A DNA stretch of 9,342 nt from Bacteroides sp. CAG:530 (GTDB lineage Bacteria; Bacteroidota; Bacteroidia; Bacteroidales; Bacteroidaceae). The stretch spans positions 42,662 to 52,003 of the forward strand of contig FR881275.1 of NCBI GenBank assembly GCA_000434735.1, given 5' to 3'. Of this stretch, positions 1 to 4,964 are shown piece by piece (the stretch's first letter is position 1; each line of letters opens with the position of its first letter). The translations under genes were made by a program, and so were the position numbers. The notes beneath the pieces are model-generated. The model saw only the letters and a list, made by a program, of their open reading frames with translations. It was not told the DNA's origin and made no database searches.

Positions 1-2
1 CC

Positions 3-1352
3 AAGTGTAGGGAATTGTTACCCAAGGAACTTCTGGAGATAAACGACCGATTCGAAGCCTTTGTTACAAGACCGCTCTACCAGTCGTATTATTTACATAC
101 AAGAAGCATTTTCGCAGGGGAATATCCTAGTGATAAATATGGCGAAAAAGAAGAGGAGCGCAAAAGAAGGGTGAAAGATTGTATCCGTGGTAGCTTGATG
201 GCTGGAGCGGCGGGTGATGCCCTCGGTTATCCTGTTGAGTTTATGAGCAGGAATGCAATTCTGGCACGATATGGCGATAAGGGAATCACAGAGTTTAAGC
301 TTGATAGTGATGGGAAGGCACTGGTTAGCGATGACACGCAGATGACCCTCTTCACTGCCAACGGAATGTTGATGGGGCTTACGCGAGGTTATATGCGCGG
401 CATCGGCGGAGACCCAAAGAACTACGTAGGAGGTGCTTATATAGACTGGTATTATACGCAGACGGTAAATAAGAAATCTGAGCGCGATGACTTTCACTAT
501 ACATGGTTGCGCGATTTGCCTGAGTTGGCATATCGCCGTGCGCCGGGCATTACATGCTTGAATGCCTGTGAAAGTTTGCTGGCACATCGTGATGTAGAGA
601 ACAACAGTAAAGGGTGTGGCGGAATTATGCGTGTGGCTCCTATGGGGCTGCTTGATGCATCATTTAAGGAAAGTGGAGGTTCTGGATTTTATTATAAAAC
701 CGTGTATCTTGCAGAGGCAGGTGCACATATTGCGAGAGTAACTCATTTACATCCGTTGGGTTATTTGCCGGCGGCATTGATGACGCTACTGTTGTCTCGT
801 ATCGTTCCGCTTACACCCGACGAAGTGAAGGAGTCTATCATAGATATTATCAACGACGGACTTGACGTAATGATGAATATGTATAGCAATGATTATGCCA
901 AATACAAGGAATATCTTAGGACACTCACTTTAAAGGCTGTTAATCTTGCCCATTCTAATATTTCCGATATCCAAGCTATCATGCAATTGGGTGAAGGATG
1001 GACTGCCGAGGAGGCGTGGGCTATATCGTTGTATTGTGTTATCCGTCATATAGATAACATGAAAGAAGCCATCATCGCTGCGGTGAACCATGATGGTGAC
1101 AGCGACTCTACAGGTTCCATCACGGGTAATATCATGGGAGCCATCTACGGTTATGAAGCCATTAAACGTGAACGATTATTCTGTCCTTACGGGAAGAAAT
1201 TTGAAGACACTATTGAGTTGCACAATATCATTCTTGCCATTGCCGATGACCTCTACACTGGTTGCATCATCTCTGAATACGATCCGATAGACACACCCGA
1301 AAAGAAACAATGGTATGCCCGCTATTGCGAAATGAAGCCTGTGGGGATATAA
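3..1352 (+). CDS. ADP-ribosylglycohydrolase (DraG/ARH family), 5' end outside window
   Basis: Enzymes of this family hydrolyse ADP-ribose from proteins or related ADP-ribosylated substrates using two Mg/Mn ions; the substrate here is unknown. Counting from the TTG at 15, the hallmarks are GAAGDALGYPVEF at residues 64-76, SDDTQM at 105-110 (metal ligands), NNSKGCGGIMRVAP at 196-209, THLHPLGY at 243-250, and the Asp-rich GDSDSTGSITGN block at 361-372 with its metal-binding DSDST. All catalytic blocks are present, so the enzyme should be active. The frame is open to the left edge, so the true start may lie outside the window. In-window options are TTG at 15 and GTG at 171; GTG 171 would give a canonical short N-terminus about ten residues before the first motif. 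The ~50 residues before that are charged and protein-like, hinting at an N-terminal extension or second domain. The family call is firm; the start is not. Confidence 0.93.
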   Translation, partial: KCRELLPKELLEINDRFEAFVTRPLYQSYYLHTRSIFAGEYPSDKYGEKEEERKRRVKDCIRGSLMAGAAGDALGYPVEFMSRNAILARYGDKGITEFKLDSDGKALVSDDTQMTLFTANGMLMGLTRGYMRGIGGDPKNYVGGAYIDWYYTQTVNKKSERDDFHYTWLRDLPELAYRRAPGITCLNACESLLAHRDVENNSKGCGGIMRVAPMGLLDASFKESGGSGFYYKTVYLAEAGAHIARVTHLHPLGYLPAALMTLLLSRIVPLTPDEVKESIIDIINDGLDVMMNMYSNDYAKYKEYLRTLTLKAVNLAHSNISDIQAIMQLGEGWTAEEAWAISLYCVIRHIDNMKEAIIAAVNHDGDSDSTGSITGNIMGAIYGYEAIKRERLFCPYGKKFEDTIELHNIILAIADDLYTGCIISEYDPIDTPEKKQWYARYCEMKPVGI

Positions 1353-1359
1353 AACTGAT

Positions 1360-1405
1360 AAGACTTCGAGCTTTGCCAGTCAAGGCTCAAAGTCTTGTAG
1401 ATTTT
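1360..1405 (+). terminator. Probable intrinsic terminator after the ADP-ribosylglycohydrolase gene
   Basis: Arms 1360-1375 and 1381-1396 form a 16-bp stem with one C/A mismatch, one G-T wobble and a 5-nt loop (ccagt). It begins 7 nt after the stop codon. The following gtagatttt is only moderately T-rich, so termination strength is uncertain, but position and stem quality fit. Confidence 0.65.
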
Positions 1406-1411
1406 AAACGA

Positions 1412-1504
1412 TTATCTTTTTAAAGTAAACTTCTTGACTACCTTGCCTTTTCTGTCAATAGCGCCATAAAGACTGATTTCTTGAAAATACTGTTTCTGAT
1501 ACAT
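1412..1504 (-). pseudogene. Possible C-terminal relic of a minus-strand gene
   Basis: On the minus strand an ATG at 1504 opens 30 residues ending in LYGAIDRKGKVVKKFTLKR and a stop. The YGAIDRKGKVV part resembles the core of WG-type repeats or the C-termini of Bacteroidota surface proteins. A stop lies four codons upstream in frame, and a different frame runs open into it across a run of six T, which would fit a frameshifted gene end. It is short, so coincidence is possible. Confidence 0.25.
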
Positions 1505-1506
1505 GA

Positions 1507-1587
1507 AAAAATCTCAATGTCGTATTCCGTGCAACTACAAACTTCTATGCGGTGAAGGATAAAAAACGTGGTTGGGGTATAAAATAA
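1507..1587 (+). pseudogene. Possible C-terminal relic of a plus-strand gene
   Basis: Between a stop at 1504-1506 and TAA at 1585-1587, the plus strand encodes a fragment ending NFYAVKDKKRGWGIK. The AVKDKKRGWGI core is reminiscent of a WG repeat. It has no start codon. It lies immediately beside the minus-strand relic, so the spot may be a scar of lost genes. Very short and speculative. Confidence 0.2.
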
Positions 1588-1781
1588 GCCTTTTTTGAGA
1601 AAAAAAGATTGATTTTAAAACATGAACCAAATTGAACTTGTGGCACTATGTTTTAATTCATTCCTTTGCTGCCAGAAGATAACAATGGAGCAAACGTTCC
1701 AGTATTACTTCAGGCAGATTTGTTAATCGTATGAAATATTATGGTTAATAATTATTTGAGGAATACCCAATCTATATAAAT

Positions 1782-2297
1782 ATGGAAAATAGAATTAAAG
1801 TAATCGGAAAATCGCAAAATGGAGTTGCACTAGGAGTCATGAAGGCTTATGTCACTATGTATCCTGGCACCACATTGGCTGATTTACGTAAAGTCTTTCC
1901 TAACGAATTAGCACCCGACAAGGGGGTAAAAGAAATATTTTTGCCTTGTAAAGAGGCTGAAGCGGTTAACCTGCAATCAAACACAAGCCTTTATTTCGTG
2001 AAAGATCAGCGTCCTATTCTCCTTTCTAATAGACAACGGGTAGCTGTTTCTCAAATCTGGACGTCAAAATCATTCTCCAATCTTATTGAAGTGGCCGCTA
2101 AATTGGGTATTGCGGTAGAGTTGGACAAGGATACTGACAAGGATGTGAAGGAGACAGGGTATGTACTCGAATATTTAAATGGGTGGAAGCCCGCAACTCC
2201 TAAAAAAGGGTGTTTAGGTATGGCTGCTCTTTTGGTTATAGCAGGTGGCTGTACACTTTTTGGATTAATGGAATTAATTTATTGTTTAACAAAATAA
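1782..2297 (+). CDS. Membrane-anchored protein with unrecognised domain shared with the 405-aa OmpA-like protein
   Basis: I do not recognise the family. The 171-aa protein has a globular region at residues 4-136, a basic stretch KPATPKKG, one hydrophobic helix at about 144-168 and almost no tail. This suggests a cytoplasmic domain held by a C-terminal membrane anchor. Residues 4-53 and 85-141 align with residues 113-162 and 191-247 of the protein at 3628-4845. Shared features are GK.QN...ALG, AY..MYP, DLRK.FPN.L.PD.GVKE.F, WT..SF and LEYLNG. The stretch between them is divergent. There is no signal peptide. The next gene starts 10 nt after the stop, so this is probably the first gene of a four-gene operon. 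Its leader is A/T-rich with no Shine-Dalgarno site, normal for Bacteroidota. It could be an adaptor or sensor; nothing in it looks enzymatic. Confidence 0.85.
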   Translation: MENRIKVIGKSQNGVALGVMKAYVTMYPGTTLADLRKVFPNELAPDKGVKEIFLPCKEAEAVNLQSNTSLYFVKDQRPILLSNRQRVAVSQIWTSKSFSNLIEVAAKLGIAVELDKDTDKDVKETGYVLEYLNGWKPATPKKGCLGMAALLVIAGGCTLFGLMELIYCLTK

Positions 2298-2307
2298 ACT
2301 TTGTGAT

Positions 2308-2463
2308 ATGGCTATACAACGTACAAAATCCGGAAAAATTGACAAGCGTACCAAAGAAGGTAAGGCTATGTTAGAGAATTTGGCAAAAGCTCGTAAAGCA
2401 GCTGCTAAGAAACGCAAACAAGAGGCTAGCCTCATGGGACGTATAAGAAGAATGTTAAAATAA
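2308..2463 (+). CDS. Small, very basic 51-aa protein
   Basis: The ATG at 2308 opens 51 codons ending in TAA at 2461-2463. The product begins MAIQRTKSGKIDKRTKEGKA and ends GRIRRMLK. I count 18 Lys/Arg against 4 Asp/Glu, a net charge of about +14, with a probable amphipathic helix in the Ala/Lys-rich middle. It fits exactly between its neighbours, 10 nt after the previous stop and 14 nt before the next ATG, which is the main support that it is a gene. I do not recognise a family. Such composition suits binding to nucleic acid, ribosomes, or an acidic partner such as the TerB-like protein encoded next. Confidence 0.72.
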   Translation: MAIQRTKSGKIDKRTKEGKAMLENLAKARKAAAKKRKQEASLMGRIRRMLK

Positions 2464-2477
2464 AAAAATCAAGAATT

Positions 2478-2891
2478 ATGAAATCGGACATAAAGAATGT
2501 AGCCGCATTTTTAGCGGTAGCTATTTGGGCAGATGGCGTATATGCTGAAGAAGAGAAAATGATTCTCGCAGAAATTGCAGAGGTGTTGAATGTAGAGGAG
2601 TCTGAACTTACTGAAAATGTAGATAAGGCTTTGAAGGTTCTGCAAGATAAAGATGATGAAGCTGTACAGGCTTATATTATCGAAAACGCTTCGGCACTCG
2701 ATGAAGAAGATGTTAAGGTACTAATGCAGTGTGCAATTGAAATTGTCCTTGCCGACGATGTAATAGCACGCGATGAAGTACAGGTATTGTTCGACTTGGC
2801 AGATGCTACAGGTTCTGTAGAACATACAGACGTGGCTTTGATGTTGGCTGACTTGGTTAAATATAACCCAGATATAGAAATCGAATTTTAA
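2478..2891 (+). CDS. TerB-like (tellurite-resistance-type) acidic protein
   Basis: The 137-residue protein is predicted all-helical, with the TerB hallmark AxxxADGxxxxEExxxI at residues 14-29 (WADGVYAEEEKMI) and a related second site LADDVIARDEVQVL at 91-104. TerB-fold proteins bind divalent metal through such acidic sites and occur in Ter stress, phage-defence and membrane-associated complexes. Length and helix pattern fit a single TerB domain. It is very acidic: I count 34 Asp/Glu against 9 Lys/Arg. The N-terminal stretch resembles a signal peptide, but it coincides with the first TerB helix and metal site, so the protein is judged cytoplasmic. The gene lies between two strongly basic products, 14 nt after the 51-aa gene and 4 nt before the next. 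The fold call is good; the biological role is unknown. Confidence 0.78.
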   Translation: MKSDIKNVAAFLAVAIWADGVYAEEEKMILAEIAEVLNVEESELTENVDKALKVLQDKDDEAVQAYIIENASALDEEDVKVLMQCAIEIVLADDVIARDEVQVLFDLADATGSVEHTDVALMLADLVKYNPDIEIEF

Positions 2892-2895
2892 AATT

Positions 2896-3411
2896 ATGGT
2901 AGTAGCAAAGAAAACTACAGCGAAGCCGGCGACTAAGCCAGCTGCCAAAAAAACTACAGCGAAACCAGCTGCTAAGAAAACAACTGCAAAGCCTGCGGCA
3001 AAACCAGCAGCAAAAACTACCACAGAATTGTCTGTTTCTGGAAACAAAAAGATTATCACTTTACAAAAGGAATTCAATAAGAAATTTCCCTACTTGCAGC
3101 TTTGCATTTTCTACAGCTACGTACGTCAGCAGGTAGCAAAAGGTGAACGCATTTCGCAGATTGATGGTGAAAAAACTTTGGCTAGTGTGCGCCGTGCAGG
3201 TAGTGGGGGTGATATATCCATTTCTGGCAACAAGCGTATCGGCTCGTTGGAAAAGGAATTTGACACTGTATTCGGCTTGTATTGTCAGGTATGTTACACA
3301 ACAGCAGATGGTCACGGATATTATACCTCGGGAGTTAATGATACCAAGACATTATCCGCTTTTAATAAAGAGTGCGAGTTGAATAAATGTAAAAAAGGAG
3401 TTTATAGATAA
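2896..3411 (+). CDS. Histone-H1-like Lys/Ala/Pro tail plus duplicated SGNK-type domain
   Basis: Residues 1-43 form a low-complexity basic tail containing AKKTTAKPA three times (4-12, 17-25, 26-34), twelve lysines and no acidic residue. It resembles the C-terminal tails of histone H1 and bacterial H1-like proteins. Residues 44-101 and 105-165 are two copies of one unit: each starts with S.SGNK.I..L.KEF...F and ends near KTL, as in IDGEKTLASVR and NDTKTLSAFNK. The unit resembles an uncharacterised family I remember from other bacterial proteins, but I cannot name it. Unit two has four Cys (130, 133, 160, 165) against one in unit one (70), possibly for metal or disulfide. No signal peptide or membrane segment is present. 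It is last in the tight cluster. The tail suggests binding to DNA, RNA or an acidic partner such as the TerB-like neighbour. Confidence 0.8.
   Translation: MVVAKKTTAKPATKPAAKKTTAKPAAKKTTAKPAAKPAAKTTTELSVSGNKKIITLQKEFNKKFPYLQLCIFYSYVRQQVAKGERISQIDGEKTLASVRRAGSGGDISISGNKRIGSLEKEFDTVFGLYCQVCYTTADGHGYYTSGVNDTKTLSAFNKECELNKCKKGVYR
2905..3024 (+). repeat. Degenerate tandem repeat encoding the AKKTTAKPA tail
   Basis: The DNA encodes three AKKTTAKPA units plus AKPA variants. Wobble positions differ between copies (aagaaaactacagcg, aaaaaaactacagcg, aagaaaacaactgca), so the peptide is conserved better than the DNA. That fits selection on the protein rather than a recent slippage product. Confidence 0.7.
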
Positions 3412-3506
3412 AACTATATACAAACTTTTTTATTGTTGCTGTCCGCTAAAGCAGTATAAATATCACTTGTTGGCGGTATTAAATTGATAAGATAAACATG
3501 CTTAAA

Positions 3507-3550
3507 AGGTTGTGCATATTATTGATTTACTATCAAACTATGCACAACCT
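3507..3550 (+). terminator. Perfect 12-bp inverted repeat, probable terminator of the 1782-3411 cluster
   Basis: AGGTTGTGCATA at 3507-3518 is exactly complementary to TATGCACAACCT at 3539-3550. The 20-nt loop can form an inner stem, TTGAT (3522-3526) with ATCAA (3532-3536). Four A precede it and a partly T-rich atatgctttattcttg follows, so intrinsic termination is plausible but not textbook. It could also be an operator or RNA-processing site. Confidence 0.5.
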
Positions 3551-3576
3551 ATATGCTTTATTCTTGTAAAAAGTAG

Positions 3577-3608
3577 AATTCTCATAATGAGAGATTCTTA
3601 AGAAAATC
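3577..3608. promoter_or_regulatory. Two adjacent near-palindromes upstream of the OmpA-like gene
   Basis: TCTCAT-a-ATGAGA (3580-3592) is a perfect inverted repeat, flanked by GAAT and gATTC that extend the symmetry with one extra base. Directly after it comes GATTcTTAAgAAaATC (3593-3608), with the perfect core TTCTTAAGAA. They lie 20-50 nt before the ATG at 3628, where a repressor site or leader structure would be expected. A/T-rich sequence makes short palindromes common, so this is tentative. Confidence 0.3.
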
Positions 3609-3627
3609 GTATAAAATAATTGAAACT

Positions 3628-4845
3628 ATGATTAAGTTTACAGCATCCTATCAGAAATGGAAAATTGATATAGAAGACAGTGGCACTGTGCTAGTCTATG
3701 ACAATGGCGTATTGTGTGACAATACGAAGAAGGCAGTTTCTGAAATCGCTCAAAAAGTTGGATTGGAACTTCAGGAGAATATGAATACCCGACAAATGGG
3801 TCGTAAACTCGTTGATTTCTTGAACGATAACGGAGCGTCTGCTTCAACCGCAAAGCCAGCAGCTGCCACTGCACCGTCTGAGCCAGCGCAGAAAGAGGAG
3901 AAGAAGGAACGTTCAACTCCTGCCGAGAGCTTCGAAACTGATTCTACTGTGGCTGCCAACGCAAAGGTGCGCGTATATGGTAAGGCTCAGAATCGTACAG
4001 CGCTTGGTATTGCTCACGCTTACATGGTGATGTATCCTCACGCTACGATAGAAGATTTGCGCAAGGCGTTCCCTAATTCTCTCAATCCTGATTCTGGCGT
4101 AAAAGAAAATTTCGTTTTTGCGGAAGATAAAGGCACAACGGCAGATTGGAACGGCTACTTTAAAGGTGAGGATGAGTTAATGACTATGGGTGATGGTAAG
4201 AAAGTCGCTATAGTTTCTATGTGGACTAAACCAAGTTTTGAGCGTATGGTTGCGCAGGCGCGCGCATATGATATAGTAGTAGCTAAGTTTGAGGCAGCCG
4301 ACAAAGGTGGCAAGAAGGGCGGTTTCCGTTTAGAGTACCTCAATGGCTACGTTCCTCCTGTACCAAAGCAGAAGAAATCTTTGTGGTGGGTATGGGTGTT
4401 ACTGCTCCTCTTGGTTGGCGGCTTGGCGGCATTCTTCGCACTGCGTAAACCTAAGGTTGTAGAAGTAGAGAGGGTTGTCCAGGTAGAAAAGGTTGTTTAT
4501 GTAGACCGCATTGAGGAAATTGAAAAGAAATTTAATGCAGCTCAGTTTGCTCAGGGTAAGTCAGAATTGTCAGAAGAGGCAAAGTTCGTATTACACGACC
4601 TTGCAAAGATGATGAATAAGCACAAGGAGATTAAGTTGCAGATTGTAGGTCATACATCTTCTGAAGGCGATGCTGATTTTAACCAAAAACTTTCTGAAGC
4701 ACGTGCACAGGCGGCAGTAGATTTTCTGGTTAGTCGTGGCGTTGAACCTAGTCGTTTGAAGGCTATCGGTAAGGGTTCAAGCGAACCTCTCGACGAGAAT
4801 AATCCAGAGGTTAATCGTCGTACTGAGTTTATTGTAGTTGAGTAA
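3628..4845 (+). CDS. Three-part envelope protein: N-terminal domain, cluster-shared domain, TM helix and OmpA-like domain
   Basis: This 405-aa protein has residues 1-66 as a small domain of unknown function (YQKWKIDIEDSG, GVLCDN, MGRKLVDFLN), then an Ala/Pro/Glu/Lys-rich linker (70-108). The domain shared with the protein at 1782 spans about 112-247. A basic PKQKK (246-250) leads into a transmembrane helix at about 252-272, followed by a Val-rich linker (VVEVERVVQVEKVVYVDR, 277-294). An OmpA-like domain fills 300-405, with NQKLSEARA at 352-360 and NRRTEF at 396-401. No cleavable signal peptide is seen, so the expected topology is N-terminus in the cytoplasm and OmpA-like domain in the periplasm, where the family binds peptidoglycan. 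The Asp usual in GHTD of peptidoglycan-binding members is Ser343; the conserved Arg359 is kept. The ATG at 3628 is the first in frame. Confidence 0.88.
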   Translation: MIKFTASYQKWKIDIEDSGTVLVYDNGVLCDNTKKAVSEIAQKVGLELQENMNTRQMGRKLVDFLNDNGASASTAKPAAATAPSEPAQKEEKKERSTPAESFETDSTVAANAKVRVYGKAQNRTALGIAHAYMVMYPHATIEDLRKAFPNSLNPDSGVKENFVFAEDKGTTADWNGYFKGEDELMTMGDGKKVAIVSMWTKPSFERMVAQARAYDIVVAKFEAADKGGKKGGFRLEYLNGYVPPVPKQKKSLWWVWVLLLLLVGGLAAFFALRKPKVVEVERVVQVEKVVYVDRIEEIEKKFNAAQFAQGKSELSEEAKFVLHDLAKMMNKHKEIKLQIVGHTSSEGDADFNQKLSEARAQAAVDFLVSRGVEPSRLKAIGKGSSEPLDENNPEVNRRTEFIVVE

Positions 4846-4877
4846 TAGTTTTGTCGAAGCTATAATAATAGCATATG

Positions 4878-4933
4878 TCAGACCTCGTTTCATTACCATT
4901 ATGTGGAATAGAAACGAGGTCTGATTGTTTTTG
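4878..4933 (+). terminator. Strong intrinsic terminator after the OmpA-like gene
   Basis: TCAGACCTCGTTTC (4878-4891) pairs perfectly over 14 bp with GAAACGAGGTCTGA (4911-4924), with a 19-nt loop, followed by ttgtttttg. It lies 32 nt after the stop at 4845. The T tract overlaps the -33 box of the next promoter, so the two transcription units meet almost without spacer. Confidence 0.85.
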
Positions 4934-4959
4934 TCAGTATCCAAAAATGTGTATTTTTG
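4930..4959 (+). promoter_or_regulatory. Bacteroides-type promoter of the ureohydrolase gene
   Basis: TTTG at 4930-4933 and TATTTTTG (TAnnTTTG) at 4952-4959 are separated by 18 bp, close to the 19-bp consensus of the primary Bacteroidota sigma factor. The -7 box ends 5 nt before the ATG at 4965, so transcription should start within a few bases of the start codon. Confidence 0.7.
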
Positions 4960-4964
4960 CGTCC

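Larger units (their letters stand above)
1397..1781. other. Gene-free stretch with decayed-looking coding fragments
   Basis: No intact gene is evident over about 385 bases. The left part holds two short protein-like fragments on opposite strands (listed separately). A 34-codon ORF at 1622-1726 resembles nothing I recognise and is probably chance. The right end, before the ATG at 1782, is very A/T-rich, as Bacteroidota leaders usually are. It should contain the promoter of the 1782-3411 cluster, but I find no clean TTTG/TAnnTTTG pair at correct spacing: a TTTG at 1719-1722 and a TATTTG at 1753-1758 are too far apart for the consensus. Confidence 0.5.
3412..3627. other. Spacer between the four-gene cluster and the OmpA-like gene
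   Basis: These 216 bases contain no gene. They hold a perfect 12-bp hairpin and two near-palindromes close to the next gene, all listed separately. A TATTCTTG at 3559-3566 matches the TAnnTTTG box at all but one position, but no TTTG lies at the right distance upstream, so no promoter is called. Confidence 0.5.

Noticed and set aside
93..587. Minus-strand ORF of 164 codons
   Set aside because: It is antisense to the conserved ADP-ribosylglycohydrolase motifs and has no protein-like pattern.
1622..1726. 34-codon plus-strand ORF beginning MNQIELVALC
   Set aside because: Too short, no Shine-Dalgarno site, no family resemblance, and not spaced like the operon genes.
2478..2547. Possible signal peptide at the start of the TerB-like protein (AAFLAVAIW...VYA then acidic)
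   Set aside because: The hydrophobic stretch is the first helix of the TerB fold and runs directly into the ADG metal motif; cleavage would destroy the domain.
2905..3024. Possible CRISPR-like or intergenic tandem repeat
   Set aside because: The repeat is degenerate at codon wobble positions, has no spacers and lies in frame inside a gene, so it is a coding repeat.
2721..3077. Minus-strand ORF of 118 codons rich in Ala/Gly/Phe/Val
   Set aside because: It is the antisense reading of the Lys/Ala/Pro repeat; the plus-strand genes explain the open frame.
4875..4964. Upstream ATG giving the ureohydrolase 30 extra residues
   Set aside because: This part covers the terminator hairpin and the promoter boxes, and MTKKLPIILLNFSG at 4965 is a natural start.
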